DNA of 64,000 nt from the NCBI GenBank assembly GCA_002428265.1, contig DIUR01000012.1, forward strand, positions 124,001 to 188,000, in the 5' to 3' direction. Made by a program: the position numbers and the translations under genes. The notes under the pieces are model-generated. The model was given only the letters and a program-made list of their open reading frames with translations. It was not told the DNA's origin and did no database searches. Each line of letters opens with the position of its first letter. Position 1 is the stretch's first letter. This stretch comes from Bacteriovoracaceae bacterium UBA6153 (GTDB lineage Bacteria > Bdellovibrionota > Bacteriovoracia > Bacteriovoracales > Bacteriovoracaceae). Below are positions 8,389-17,797 of this stretch, piece by piece.

Positions 8389-9756
8389 TTTTTTTGTGAA
8401 CATTACGCCGACCTGCGATCCACCGGAGCTGATGTTAACCTTCAAACTTGTATTTGTAGCGCGCGATAAAAAGCCCCCCACTTCGAAGTGATTAAACTTT
8501 CCATTACTCCAATCGTATTGAACAAAGACACCAAGATCTGAAATCGCTTTTTTAGGGTGACTTAAAAATCCATCGATATCAATGGTGTTGAGATTCACTC
8601 TTTTTTGAACAATCCATTCATTCATTTTCTTAGCAGGAACTTTTTTAATAGTCTTTACCAGTTCATCATCCATGAAGACTTCTTTTCCACCAAAACCATC
8701 TGTGTACTTGATGACGTATTGATCAGGGTTTAAAAGGGCCTCTCCTTTCACTTCACTCAACATGTGAGCTGGTAGGATAGAATTTTTTAATTTGTTAGAA
8801 GAACCAAGCATCTTCAGTCTTAAATGAGGATCGGCCAGAACTGCAAGAATACTTTTTGAAGCAAATAGACCAGTGACAAAAGGTCCGTAGTGAGGAACCT
8901 TCTCTTTAACTAATTTCTGATAAAAATCTTTTGATTGTTCGTAATCATCAATCGTAAGAGCAAAACTCACCATGAAACTTTCTGGATACCAGTTATTACC
9001 AACTTTTATTTTTCCATTTTTTATTTCAATTTTCTCTTCTTTTAAAAATGGAAATTCCTCAGTATCAACTCCAAGCTTAAAGCTTGCGGGAGTGATTAAT
9101 CGAAGGTCGTATTTTTTCTCAGCGGCCCTTCTCAGCAAACACTCTTCATCCCAGTTGTAACAATCAGTTTGAAGCCTTGCCAGGCTTTTTCCCAGACGTT
9201 TCATATTTTTAATTTCTGCACTTGAAGTATCGAGCGAGAAATATTTTTTCTTCAATTCAGGCATGATTGAAAAAAGTGTGTCTTGAATAAAAGGCATTCT
9301 GGCCAGTCCATCAAAACCAATTTCATTAATTTCTAAAAGCTTCGGTGGATTATTAACAGAAGGCTCCCCAACGATGGCCATATCAAATCTTAAACTTCCC
9401 ACCAGCCGATCAGGTCTATGCTTTAAGACTTTCAGCTCATTGATAAGAAAATCTCTCACTGGGCCTGCTGGAAAAATGGCGCGAGCTTCCGCCTCTGGTA
9501 ATGTGATCAGCTTCATGATCATTTCAGTAATATCTTTAGCAGTCTTATTAATAACCGGAAGATAGTCTCCTGGAAGAACACGTGGATAAATTGAACAATC
9601 CTGATCTACGATATCCGTTAAATCTGAATCAATAAAAGCATTCCATAATTTTGCTTTTTGATTTTGAACTTCTATTTTAGATTTCATGAAATTCAAAATA
9701 TGTTTTGGAGCTTGTTCGTGATAATGATTTTTGAATTTTAAGACAGGCTTTTTCAA
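8386..9756 (-). CDS. ATP-grasp-like protein (glutathionylspermidine-synthase-like), putative
   Basis: A 456-residue cytosolic protein. Segments such as LLEINEIGFDG (about residue 140), VIKYTDGFGGKEVFM (about 345) and a C-terminal glycine/serine loop (SSGGSQVGVM) resemble ATP-grasp ligases of the circularly permuted kind, which join a carboxylate to an amine through an acyl phosphate. Substrate unknown; the family call is tentative. The start codon is TTG at 9756, with GGAG 6 bases upstream; an overlapping ATG is out of frame and stops at once. It is a single-gene unit ending at the shared terminator. Confidence 0.5.
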   Translation of the reverse strand: MKKPVLKFKNHYHEQAPKHILNFMKSKIEVQNQKAKLWNAFIDSDLTDIVDQDCSIYPRVLPGDYLPVINKTAKDITEMIMKLITLPEAEARAIFPAGPVRDFLINELKVLKHRPDRLVGSLRFDMAIVGEPSVNNPPKLLEINEIGFDGLARMPFIQDTLFSIMPELKKKYFSLDTSSAEIKNMKRLGKSLARLQTDCYNWDEECLLRRAAEKKYDLRLITPASFKLGVDTEEFPFLKEEKIEIKNGKIKVGNNWYPESFMVSFALTIDDYEQSKDFYQKLVKEKVPHYGPFVTGLFASKSILAVLADPHLRLKMLGSSNKLKNSILPAHMLSEVKGEALLNPDQYVIKYTDGFGGKEVFMDDELVKTIKKVPAKKMNEWIVQKRVNLNTIDIDGFLSHPKKAISDLGVFVQYDWSNGKFNHFEVGGFLSRATNTSLKVNISSGGSQVGVMFTKK

Positions 9757-9861
9757 GAGAGCTCCATGAGAGTGGTTTACAAAATGCTACCATCATCATG
9801 ATTTTATTCAACCTGAGGAATTTTTTGAAAATTGTTGAGCAAAAAAGTCGCTAAATTTTCT

Positions 9862-10545
9862 CTAGCTTACTTCTCTATCCTTAGAGTAATAAACATAAGG
9901 CATCGACACGAGCGAAAACCATATTAGACCACAGCTTATTCCTCCAACAACATCTGTTGGATAATGAACACCAAGATACATTCTGGAAGTCCCAACAAGG
10001 CCCACTACAATGATGGCAAGAAGGTAATAAAGAATTTCAATCTTAATAACTTTCACTTCTCTTGCTAAAAGAAAGGCAAGACCAAAATAAGCGATAGTCG
10101 CACCGAAAGAATGACCACTCGGAAACGAACTCGATTTAACCAAAGCAAGATGTCCTGAAATATCCGGCCTTTCTCTTTGAAAAAAATTCTTAAGTATGAC
10201 CGGAATGAGACTTCCTCCACATGTGATCAATACAATATAACCCAAACCTCTCCAGTCTTTTTCAATCACTAAAAAAATAATCAGTACTACTGTCATTAAG
10301 GTGATGACACTAAAAGAGCCGAGCGCTGTAATATCAATCATAGACTGACTAAGGTGTTCTGTTCGAATATCGCGAAGTTTTTGAAGAACAGTATTATCGA
10401 AAACTAAAGTTTCAGGATCACCTATTTTTGGATCAGAAAAAATGTCATCGACAACTTCTTCAAAAACAAATGCACAAATGATCACTGTCATCGCCAAAAT
10501 GATTAGTCGGATAGTTCTTGGAGTAAGATTCTTTAATTTTTTCAT
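9862..10545 (-). CDS. PAP2-family membrane phosphatase
   Basis: A 227-residue integral membrane protein with about five to six membrane segments and the three PAP2 motifs: K-x6-RP (KNFFQRERP), PSGH, and SR-x5-H-x3-D (SRMYLGVHYPTD). Members dephosphorylate phosphatidylglycerol phosphate, phosphatidate or undecaprenyl pyrophosphate at the membrane. Unlike the PAP2 gene at 1619 it has the standard multi-pass form. It is monocistronic and divergent from the YeaQ-like gene. Specific substrate not determinable from sequence. Confidence 0.85.
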   Translation of the reverse strand: MKKLKNLTPRTIRLIILAMTVIICAFVFEEVVDDIFSDPKIGDPETLVFDNTVLQKLRDIRTEHLSQSMIDITALGSFSVITLMTVVLIIFLVIEKDWRGLGYIVLITCGGSLIPVILKNFFQRERPDISGHLALVKSSSFPSGHSFGATIAYFGLAFLLAREVKVIKIEILYYLLAIIVVGLVGTSRMYLGVHYPTDVVGGISCGLIWFSLVSMPYVYYSKDREVS

Positions 10546-10649
10546 TCATTCTAATGTAGTCAAAATCATCTAGATTGGACAGATCTGACTCATTAAAAAA
10601 CCTTGCAGAGTGCCCCTAAAAAAGAAATACTGATCTAAAGGAGTGTTAA

Positions 10650-10922
10650 ATGTTGATACAAAACATCTATTGGACATTAATGATAGGCTTCGTAGTAGGC
10701 GCACTCTCTAGGGCCTTTATTAGAGATATGCTCATTGGTGAAGTCTTTTCTGCCATGACTATGGGGCTTGTAGGCTCCGTAATGTTTGGTTGGTTGGGTT
10801 CGGTCGTTGGGCTCTATGAATATGGTGATATTAAAGGTTTAGGGGCATCTACCCTGGGAGCTGTTATTATGGTGGCCATCTTCTTATGGAAATATAAGCA
10901 ATCTAAGCTGCCAAAAAAATAG
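10650..10922 (+). CDS. GlsB/YeaQ/YmgE-family small membrane protein
   Basis: A 90-residue protein with three membrane segments and the small-residue pattern of this family (IGFVVGALSR near the start, MGLVGSVMFGWLG in the middle, LGAVIMVAIFLW at the end). The family is stress-associated in enteric bacteria, but its molecular role is not settled. A strong ribosome site (AAAGGAG) precedes the ATG. It appears monocistronic. The family call rests on segment-by-segment resemblance to YeaQ. Confidence 0.7.
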   Translation: MLIQNIYWTLMIGFVVGALSRAFIRDMLIGEVFSAMTMGLVGSVMFGWLGSVVGLYEYGDIKGLGASTLGAVIMVAIFLWKYKQSKLPKK

Positions 10923-11022
10923 ACAAGTCTGAAGTAATTACAAGCTCTGTCCTATTCTCAACAACTCAATCTTCTAATCTGCTAAGCTCTTTTTTAAGAA
11001 AAACATTGAACGGGAAATCTGT

Positions 11023-11445
11023 ATGAAAGCACTTCTAGTGATGGGACTTTTAACTATTACAACTTCTGCATTCTCTGCGGTTGTTAAAAGCTATGATGCT
11101 GATCATGCCTGCACACTTTATAGAGTGACGACAGAAAATCCCGGTGAAAAAATTAAAATGAATGCTAATGAGAGTGTTGTTTTTGCAAAAGGAGTTTACG
11201 GACTTACTTTTCAAGATATGGAAATCAACTTTGATAACCGCGACGTGAAAGTTCAAGTAACTATCAATGTTGTTATGGGCTTAAATAAATCACTTGTAAC
11301 GCCAAAATCTACTATCTCATCGGAGAATGCAGAGTTCACAACTTTAGTTAATCAATTAAATCGTAAATTAAATTCTTTGGAAAAAGTATGTCTTTCATCA
11401 GACAACAGAGTTGTCTTTGCTAAACAATTCGAAAATAAGAATTAG
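11023..11445 (+). CDS. Small secreted protein, unknown function
   Basis: A 140-residue protein with a clean signal peptide (residues 1-18, ending AFS). The mature part contains two cysteines (in HACTLY and KVCLSS) that could form one disulfide. No known domain recognised. A GGGA ribosome site lies upstream. It converges on the DUF21/CBS gene with only 2 bases between the stops and no terminator hairpin. Confidence 0.65.
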   Translation: MKALLVMGLLTITTSAFSAVVKSYDADHACTLYRVTTENPGEKIKMNANESVVFAKGVYGLTFQDMEINFDNRDVKVQVTINVVMGLNKSLVTPKSTISSENAEFTTLVNQLNRKLNSLEKVCLSSDNRVVFAKQFENKN

Positions 11446-11447
11446 AT

Positions 11448-12482
11448 TTATTTGAAAACTTGGTTTCTTCTAAGGAATAGTTTTACTTTTCCGTCCTCAT
11501 CTTCGTCGATGAAATCGCCAAAGACCTCTTCAAGAATATCTTCCAAGGTAACGATACCTAATGGATGCTCGTGAGTTCCAACGATCATAAAGTGAGCTTT
11601 CTTTTTTTGCATAGTTCTTAATGCATCAAGAACTTTTGTATCTTTTGCCATGGCCTGAATAGGACGAACAAAACTTAACCAGTTATCCCCAACACCACTT
11701 TGAGAAAGATTAACAAACTCTTTTGAGTGAAGGTAGCCGTAAATCTCATTTGCATCGACAACCGGTATTCTTGTTCTTCTGGTTGAAAGAATAAGTGCTG
11801 ATACAATTTCGGGCTCTGCTGTAGAGTCCAATTTATCAACTTTCTCCCAAGGAACCATAATGCTACCGATATTTTTTGAATCGAGATCTAATAGATTATG
11901 AAAATACTGTTTATATTCGTTTCGAAGTCCCTTAAGTGAAAGCTCCTCTACTTCTGCTGCTTCTTCCACTGGGTTTGATTTCAAAATAAGTTTTAAGATA
12001 GCATCTGTGGCCTTCTCCATTGGATTAACCAGTGGTCCTAGAATTTTTTCTGCCACTTTAAGTGCAGGAGCAAGTCTAAGAATAATCGGCATACCAAAAC
12101 GAATAGCGATAGACTTTGGAACAAGCTCACCAATAATAACTGAAAGAATTGTTAAAGGGGCTACGATGATAATGATTGAAAGAGTTTCTGCCAGTTGCTC
12201 ATTTAGAGCAAACCATTGCATCAGTTTAGGTGAAAGACTCTCTTCAGCTCCAGCACCAGAGACTGCTCCAGAGATAGCACCAACAAGTGTAATACCAATT
12301 TGGACAACTGAGAGAATACGCTCGGGAGATCTTCCCATCTCTTCGATATAGGCCGCTGCTTTATCACCAGCTAAAACTTTTTTGCGTAAGATTTTTTCGT
12401 CGATTGTAACGAAGGCCATTTCGGCGCATGACAGGATGGCGTTTAAAAAAAGACATCCAAAGACAATTAATACAGTGATCAT
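11448..12482 (-). CDS. DUF21/CBS-domain (CNNM/CorC-like) membrane protein
   Basis: A 344-residue protein of the hemolysin-C/CNNM type. An N-terminal DUF21 membrane domain (about residues 1-185, with the ISGAVSG and VIGELVPK segments) is followed by a CBS pair (about 205-325, including VVDANEIYGYLHSKEF and FMIVGTHEHPLGIVTLEDILEEVFGD). The usual C-terminal CorC_HlyC domain is missing, so it is a short form. The family is linked to magnesium or cobalt handling and CBS domains sense adenine nucleotides. Probably cytoplasmic-membrane located. Confidence 0.85.
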   Translation of the reverse strand: MITVLIVFGCLFLNAILSCAEMAFVTIDEKILRKKVLAGDKAAAYIEEMGRSPERILSVVQIGITLVGAISGAVSGAGAEESLSPKLMQWFALNEQLAETLSIIIIVAPLTILSVIIGELVPKSIAIRFGMPIILRLAPALKVAEKILGPLVNPMEKATDAILKLILKSNPVEEAAEVEELSLKGLRNEYKQYFHNLLDLDSKNIGSIMVPWEKVDKLDSTAEPEIVSALILSTRRTRIPVVDANEIYGYLHSKEFVNLSQSGVGDNWLSFVRPIQAMAKDTKVLDALRTMQKKKAHFMIVGTHEHPLGIVTLEDILEEVFGDFIDEDEDGKVKLFLRRNQVFK

Positions 12483-12550
12483 TTTTTTCTCAAAAAATTC
12501 ATAGATTCGAAATTATTTTATTGGATAATCTCTTGTTTGACTACCAAAAT

Positions 12551-12576
12551 AAAAAAGGCCCAATTCTGGGCCTTTC
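12551..12576 (-). terminator. Terminator of the ompA-like gene
   Basis: A perfect 9-bp stem (AAAGGCCCA / TGGGCCTTT) with a 4-base loop. On the minus strand it is followed by a T-rich run, directly after the OmpA-like stop codon. Confidence 0.85.
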
Positions 12577-12596
12577 TTACAATTCGTAACTATAAA

Positions 12597-13661
12597 TTAC
12601 TTTGAAGATAAAACGGCAACAACTCTTCTGTTGGCCTGTCTACCTTCTGGTGTGTTGTTATCAGCAATTGGATCGGCCGGACCGAATCCTTTTGCACTTA
12701 AGCGCTTCTTATCTACGCCTAATTTAACAAGAGCGTTCATAACTGACTTTGCTCTCGCTTCTGAAAGTGAAGTGTTTTTTGCAACTGAACCAGTATTATC
12801 AGTATAGCCTTCAATTTGAACGCTTACTTCTTCATACTTTGTAAGAAACGCCGCCACTTCTTTCATATGGTCATTGTATTGTGATTTAAGTGCAGATTTA
12901 CCGCTGTCGAATTCAACATTAATTTGCATTGTCGCTTTTTCATCAACAGCACATCCGATTGAGTTCACAGTTACTCCTTTAGGAGTACTTGGACATTTAT
13001 CTTCAGGATCTTTAACTCCGTCATCGTCTGAATCAAGATTGCTCTCATCTACGAATGCAGCTGGTGCAGCTTTAACTTCTTCTTTTGGAGTTGATTGAAC
13101 AGGTGCTTGGTAAGAATTTTTCTCTCCACCGAAGTACCATGTTAATCCTAGTTGAGGAGTCACAACGTGAGCTCTTCCGCCTGGCATTTCTCCAGCAAGT
13201 TTTGAAACGTATTGGTAGTCAGCATAAAGGCCTAGTGAAAACCACTGAGAAAATCCGTGCTCAACCCCTAAGCGAACAAGACCTGTTAACTTAATACTTT
13301 TTGGTGTAAAGTTTTTAATTCTCGTTCCACCAACTCCTAGTCCCATTACAGGAGTGAAGTCGCTTGATCCTGCCATTCTCCACACACCTAAAAGATTCAG
13401 GTTATCAAAAAGAAGTTTCGTTTTATCGAACTCCTGGCGTGAAACACCAAGTTCAAGATTAAAAAATTCATTGAAGTGGTAACGTCCATGAACACCGTAA
13501 CCAAAGTCTGCATCAGCAGCATTGTTAAATTGATTTCCAAAAACCGGAATTGCATATCCACCAGAGATACCAAGTCCAAACTTGTTAGTTAGATCATAGG
13601 CCTGTACAGTTTGCGAGAATACTGCTGCGAGCACTAGCGTTGATAATAATTTTTTAAACAT
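12597..13661 (-). CDS. OmpA-family outer-membrane protein
   Basis: A 354-residue outer-membrane protein: signal peptide (1-21), an eight-strand-type barrel (about 22-185), a linker with a thrombospondin type 3-like calcium motif (DSDDDGVKDPEDKCPSTP, about 208-225), and a C-terminal OmpA peptidoglycan-binding domain (about 245-354, with IEGYTDNTG and LSEARAKSV). It anchors the outer membrane to the wall. The ribosome site AAGGAG is 7 bases before the ATG. It is monocistronic and followed by a strong terminator, as expected for an abundant protein. Confidence 0.92.
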   Translation of the reverse strand: MFKKLLSTLVLAAVFSQTVQAYDLTNKFGLGISGGYAIPVFGNQFNNAADADFGYGVHGRYHFNEFFNLELGVSRQEFDKTKLLFDNLNLLGVWRMAGSSDFTPVMGLGVGGTRIKNFTPKSIKLTGLVRLGVEHGFSQWFSLGLYADYQYVSKLAGEMPGGRAHVVTPQLGLTWYFGGEKNSYQAPVQSTPKEEVKAAPAAFVDESNLDSDDDGVKDPEDKCPSTPKGVTVNSIGCAVDEKATMQINVEFDSGKSALKSQYNDHMKEVAAFLTKYEEVSVQIEGYTDNTGSVAKNTSLSEARAKSVMNALVKLGVDKKRLSAKGFGPADPIADNNTPEGRQANRRVVAVLSSK

Positions 13662-13791
13662 CCATATCTCCTTTTATTAAAAAATTTCTGCTAGAATAGG
13701 TACCGCATTAAATAATTATCGTCTAGAATTATTCGAAATATTTAAGCTTATGACTACTTAGGCTAACGCCACTGGCAAACAAGGTGTCCCG

Positions 13792-14292
13792 ATGTTGAGT
13801 TTTAAAACACTAAAATCTCCTATAGGAACTATCACTCTTATTGCATCTGAAAATGCATTAGTCGCATTATATGTGAATGATGAATTGAAACCTCTGCTTG
13901 AACATGCAGTCGAGTCACAGACCCATATAATTTTAAATAAGGCCCATGCTCAATTGAATGAGTATTTTAATGGAACGAGAAAAAATTTTGATCTTCCCCT
14001 TTCTCCAGCAGGAACAGAGTTTCAAAACAAAGCATGGTCTGCTTTATCCGTCATTCCTTACGGAGAAATCTGGAGTTATGGGAAACAAGCGGAGTATTTG
14101 AAAAATCCTAAAGGTCAAAGGGCCGTAGGTGGAGCTAATGGAAAAAATCCGATTCCGGTCATCATTCCTTGTCACCGAGTGGTTGGATCAACAGGGAAAT
14201 TAACTGGTTTTTCTGGTGGAATGGCAATGAAGATTTATCTGTTAAAACACGAAGGCCACCAGGTTGATCCTGATGGCCTGAAAATTCTATAG
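13792..14292 (+). CDS. ogt: Methylated-DNA-protein-cysteine methyltransferase
   Basis: A 166-residue DNA repair protein that takes the methyl group from O6-methylguanine onto its own cysteine. The active-site motif I-P-C-H-R-V is present with Cys127, and GxxTGFSGG follows. Length and domain order match the Ogt/AdaB form without an Ada regulatory domain. Ribosome site AAGGTG is 7 bases upstream. It overlaps the convergent PLD gene by 6 bases. Confidence 0.95.
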   Translation: MLSFKTLKSPIGTITLIASENALVALYVNDELKPLLEHAVESQTHIILNKAHAQLNEYFNGTRKNFDLPLSPAGTEFQNKAWSALSVIPYGEIWSYGKQAEYLKNPKGQRAVGGANGKNPIPVIIPCHRVVGSTGKLTGFSGGMAMKIYLLKHEGHQVDPDGLKIL

Positions 14293-16383
14293 TACTTTAT
14301 CAAAAACTTTAATAATCCATCTTTTCCAGAAAACAATTTTCTGCTCTTCAGTTAATTGTTTTGAGATCTTTAAATATTCTTTGTATAACTCACCCATTTG
14401 AACTGTGAACTTTTTGTCGTTTACGAGAACACCGTTTTCAAGATCGTGGTAAAAACTTCTTTTGTTCAGGTTAACAGAGCTGATGAAAGAAACTTCATCG
14501 TCAATCATAACCAGCTTAGAGTGAAGAATAACTTTTGGTTCAATGTATTCAAAAACTTTTGTATTTTTTCTGAATTGATTTACACCATCTTTATTAACTG
14601 CTCCAAGAATAAAGTCGGCAGTATCACCTTCCAGGTCGAGACGAGTAATAATTGTGATATCCACTCCTCTTAGTGCTGCTCTATTGATTGCATCTGCAAT
14701 TTCCTGAACAGGTCTGAAGTATGGTGAACTGATTAGAAGTTTCTTTTTAGCTGAGTCAATTAGACGAGCATAAAACTGATTAAGGTTCGGCTCATCTTTA
14801 AATGGAATTGAAACATAATATCTTAGACTTTCTTGTTCTGCCTGAGCTGCATTTTCTTTTTGAACAGCAACACTCGATAACTTCATAACAAGATTTTCTT
14901 TGTTGATGTGATAGAAGTTCAGGTAGTTTCTCATCACACTTTCAACAAACTCATGTCCTTTAATGACCATTTCAAAGTCACGCCAGTATGCCCACGAATC
15001 ATCTCCTGAAGCATAGTTAACAATTTCAGGATACTTTGCTACGTCTACTGGAGTCTTGAAAACGAAACCATCGTGAATATTTTTACCACCAACGATTGCA
15101 AAAGAAGCTTCAGGATTTGACTTAGAATACCCTGCAAAAATCTTTACGTGATTTGTACGGTGAAGTTCAGAAATCCAAGCACCACCTTTTTGAGCGTTAT
15201 CAAACTTGTATTTAACAACTTTCATATTCGGGTGTTCTGCCATTAGTTTTTCATACATAGCTTCATCTTTTCCAAGTGTAATAACTTCTGAAACGATGAT
15301 ACGAACGATAGCTCCTTTGTCTGCGTGGTGAGCAAGGATACGTGACATTAGTGTCCCGTAAAAGTCTGCTCTATAAACAAGGTATGAAACTGCGATTGCA
15401 TCAAAAGTTGGAGCTTTTGAAAAATCTAGTTCTGCATAAGGGTTACCATTTTTAATAAAATCTTCTGGAAGATCTTGTCCTAAAAGTGCAATGGCACGAG
15501 CATGAAAGCTATCTTCCGGCTCTGGTAAAAGCTGGATTGAATCGTATTTCATTGGACATGTCATACTTGTAAATTCTGTGTCCTCAAAAAAGTTTTGAGT
15601 TCCTTTTTTAACAGAACAAACTTCCGTTGTACTAAGAAGTGACTCAAGCTTTTTAAAGCTAGCTGACTCATTCACAACTTTAAAAGCATAGGCCTTTTTA
15701 GGACCGTATGAATTTACGAATTTAAAGTCACACGAGTTCATGTTTGGTTTAAAGATAATTTGTCTTGAATCATTAGAGATTTTTTTATCTCCTAATGAAA
15801 ACTTAAAAGTTTGGTTGGCCAATACTTTTTTAGTGCTTACACCATATTTAACTTCAAAGTCAGCATCGCACTTTACAGTAAAGTCTGCAGTTGGTTTTGG
15901 GTCTTCACTATTTGTGGCCGAATAACCTGCAGTTGAAAAAAAAGTATGAGTAAGGTCTACTCTTGTTTCACGAGCTTCATAAGTAGAAACAGAAAACTGT
16001 ACGTTCTTCTGAGCTTCATATAAGTCTATTTTAGAGAGCTCCCATCTTTCTTTTTCTTCTCTCCATTCTTTAGGTGCAGTAACGATCTGCTCATTAGCGC
16101 CACCTGAAAGTGCTCCAATGCTAGATTCAATTTCAGCAATTTTAGCCGCAATTGATTTTTGCTCATCCTGGATTTTCTTTAACTGGCCTTCATTTTTCTT
16201 TTTATGAAAATGAACACTCAATGCTCCAAGCTCAACACTTCTTTGTTTTAGGTTTCTAAGTTCTTCCCACTCTTTTGCTTCTCTTGTAATTGTGACTGAA
16301 CTTGGATCCCTCTTCATAGGAGTCTGGCAGCCAGCTAAAGATGCTAGGACAAGTAATGCTGTGAATTTTTCTAATTTTTTCAT
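14287..16383 (-). CDS. Phospholipase D-family lipoprotein with N-terminal coiled coil
   Basis: A 698-residue lipoprotein (lipobox LASLAGC, Cys19). The N-terminus (about 30-120) is a charged coiled coil, followed by a region of unknown fold, then two PLD halves: H-x-K with a downstream GGKN about residues 405-435, and HSK-x4-D about 620-629 followed by SSVNLNKRS. The family includes cardiolipin synthases and phospholipases; here the lipid anchor places it in the periplasm or at the outer membrane, so lipid remodelling or attack on foreign lipid are both possible. It lies 60 bases downstream of the DedA-family gene on the same strand, which supports a membrane-lipid role. Confidence 0.8.
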   Translation of the reverse strand: MKKLEKFTALLVLASLAGCQTPMKRDPSSVTITREAKEWEELRNLKQRSVELGALSVHFHKKKNEGQLKKIQDEQKSIAAKIAEIESSIGALSGGANEQIVTAPKEWREEKERWELSKIDLYEAQKNVQFSVSTYEARETRVDLTHTFFSTAGYSATNSEDPKPTADFTVKCDADFEVKYGVSTKKVLANQTFKFSLGDKKISNDSRQIIFKPNMNSCDFKFVNSYGPKKAYAFKVVNESASFKKLESLLSTTEVCSVKKGTQNFFEDTEFTSMTCPMKYDSIQLLPEPEDSFHARAIALLGQDLPEDFIKNGNPYAELDFSKAPTFDAIAVSYLVYRADFYGTLMSRILAHHADKGAIVRIIVSEVITLGKDEAMYEKLMAEHPNMKVVKYKFDNAQKGGAWISELHRTNHVKIFAGYSKSNPEASFAIVGGKNIHDGFVFKTPVDVAKYPEIVNYASGDDSWAYWRDFEMVIKGHEFVESVMRNYLNFYHINKENLVMKLSSVAVQKENAAQAEQESLRYYVSIPFKDEPNLNQFYARLIDSAKKKLLISSPYFRPVQEIADAINRAALRGVDITIITRLDLEGDTADFILGAVNKDGVNQFRKNTKVFEYIEPKVILHSKLVMIDDEVSFISSVNLNKRSFYHDLENGVLVNDKKFTVQMGELYKEYLKISKQLTEEQKIVFWKRWIIKVFDKVL

Positions 16384-16443
16384 AAGAGCCCTCTTGGGAC
16401 TACTTATCGTAAGTTGTCAGGCAAAATTTAATACGTTTTTGAT

Positions 16444-17127
16444 TTAAGGAGCTATGACAGGATCTTTTTTGCCGAAAATCTTCTGCTTCAACTTAACTGC
16501 TATATAAAGAGCTAGAGCGATCAAAGCAATTATAAATGCATAGTGCTTCACTTCTTTAATAGTTGAGAGAATCACTTCACCATAGGTGGCAAATAAATAA
16601 ACTTGAGTGGGTACTGAAATAAGGGCGGCGAGGCCATCGGCCAGTAAAAATATCCAGACAGAGATCCCCATCATTCCACAGCTAAGATGTCCCGGAAAAC
16701 GGACACCTGGTGTAAAACGAAAAATGGCAGGGACTATAAAGCGATGCTTGTGAATCATCGTACGAGCTTTTTCTAAGGAGTGCTCTCCCAGAAATTTTCT
16801 AAAGAGTTTATGGACAGTAGGACTCGTCCCAAACTTTTTACCAATGTAGTAAACTATAAAATCGCTGATCATTATGGAGAAAAAACAAACCGCCATAGCT
16901 GTATAAATATTGAGTGGCTGCACCTCTATTCCTGGTGGAGGTGGGTAGTCTTGAGGATATGCTCCCATATGTACCAAAAGCCCTAAGGTCACAATTGTAA
17001 CTTCTTCAGGTAACGGAAGTCCAAAACTAGAAAGAAACATCATCGTCGCAACGATGGTATAAATAAGCGCAGGAGAATGCGCATATTGAGCAAAAAATGT
17101 CATGATCGTCGCATCAGATGGAAACAT
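16444..17127 (-). CDS. DedA-family inner-membrane protein
   Basis: A 227-residue multi-pass protein with DedA hallmarks: an early amphipathic segment with PLPEEVTIV (about residues 38-46), and a conserved F-x-R-F-x-PG-x-R segment (IFRFTPGVRFPGHL, about 140-153). DedA proteins act as lipid transporters or flippases, such as for undecaprenyl phosphate, using proton motive force. It is upstream of and probably co-transcribed with the PLD lipoprotein gene. Confidence 0.88.
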   Translation of the reverse strand: MFPSDATIMTFFAQYAHSPALIYTIVATMMFLSSFGLPLPEEVTIVTLGLLVHMGAYPQDYPPPPGIEVQPLNIYTAMAVCFFSIMISDFIVYYIGKKFGTSPTVHKLFRKFLGEHSLEKARTMIHKHRFIVPAIFRFTPGVRFPGHLSCGMMGISVWIFLLADGLAALISVPTQVYLFATYGEVILSTIKEVKHYAFIIALIALALYIAVKLKQKIFGKKDPVIAP

Positions 17128-17194
17128 AGTGCCTCATAATAAGGGATCATCACGAACCGATCAATCATAAGTGACAAACATTGGGTAGACAACC

Positions 17195-17222
17195 TTTTCA
17201 ACTAACCTAACAAAGATATAAT
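17195..17222 (+). promoter_or_regulatory. Candidate promoter of the glutathione peroxidase gene
   Basis: A consensus TATAAT -10 (17217-17222) lies 16 bases after a weak TTTTCA -35 (17195-17200). The predicted start of transcription gives a leader of about 30 bases with an AGAGGA ribosome site. Confidence 0.45.
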
Positions 17223-17257
17223 CAATGACAAGAATCAACTAACGCGAGAGGAACTCA

Positions 17258-17797
17258 ATGACTAGATTATTTTTGTGCTTTGCAATCCTATTGGCCGCCC
17301 TTACAACGCTTCCGGCACAGGCCGAGAGCTTCTACGACTTTAAATATACAGACACGAATAAAAAAGAAATCAACTTCAAAGATTTCAAAAATAAAACCGT
17401 CCTAGTGGTCAACATCGCCACACGCTGTGGATTTACCGGACAACTCGATGATCTTGAAAAGCTTTATCAGACATACAAGAGCAAAAACTTTATCGTCGTG
17501 GGTTTTCCAAGCAATGACTTTAGAGAGCAGTCTCCTGAATCTAATGAAGATATCGCAAATATCTGTCGTTTAAAATACGGCGTTACCTTCCCCATTTTTG
17601 AAAAACAGATCGTGCTGGGTAAAGAGAAAAATGGTCTTTATAAATGGCTTACTTCAAGAAAAAATTATGAAGGTGAAATTGGCTGGAACTTTACAAAGTT
17701 CATCGTTGATAAAAATGGAAACGTTGTGGCCCGTTTTGATTCGAAAACCGAGCCCATGGACCCAAAAATACTCTCGAGTATTGAAAAGACTCTTTAA
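17258..17797 (+). CDS. Glutathione peroxidase-family thiol peroxidase, exported
   Basis: A 179-residue peroxidase that reduces hydrogen peroxide or lipid peroxides. It has a signal peptide (residues 1-22, ending AQA), so it acts in the periplasm. The peroxidatic cysteine is Cys57 in RCGFTGQ; the WNFTKF motif is at about 142-147. In the second family motif FPCNQF the cysteine is Ser (FPSNDF), but Cys103 (ICRLKYGVTFP) occupies the site of the resolving cysteine of thioredoxin-dependent members. This argues for a thioredoxin-like reductant rather than glutathione. Confidence 0.9.
   Translation: MTRLFLCFAILLAALTTLPAQAESFYDFKYTDTNKKEINFKDFKNKTVLVVNIATRCGFTGQLDDLEKLYQTYKSKNFIVVGFPSNDFREQSPESNEDIANICRLKYGVTFPIFEKQIVLGKEKNGLYKWLTSRKNYEGEIGWNFTKFIVDKNGNVVARFDSKTEPMDPKILSSIEKTL

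Noticed and set aside
9799..9855. Eighteen-codon plus-strand frame in the gap before the PAP2 gene
   Set aside because: No ribosome site and no hydrophobic or conserved pattern.
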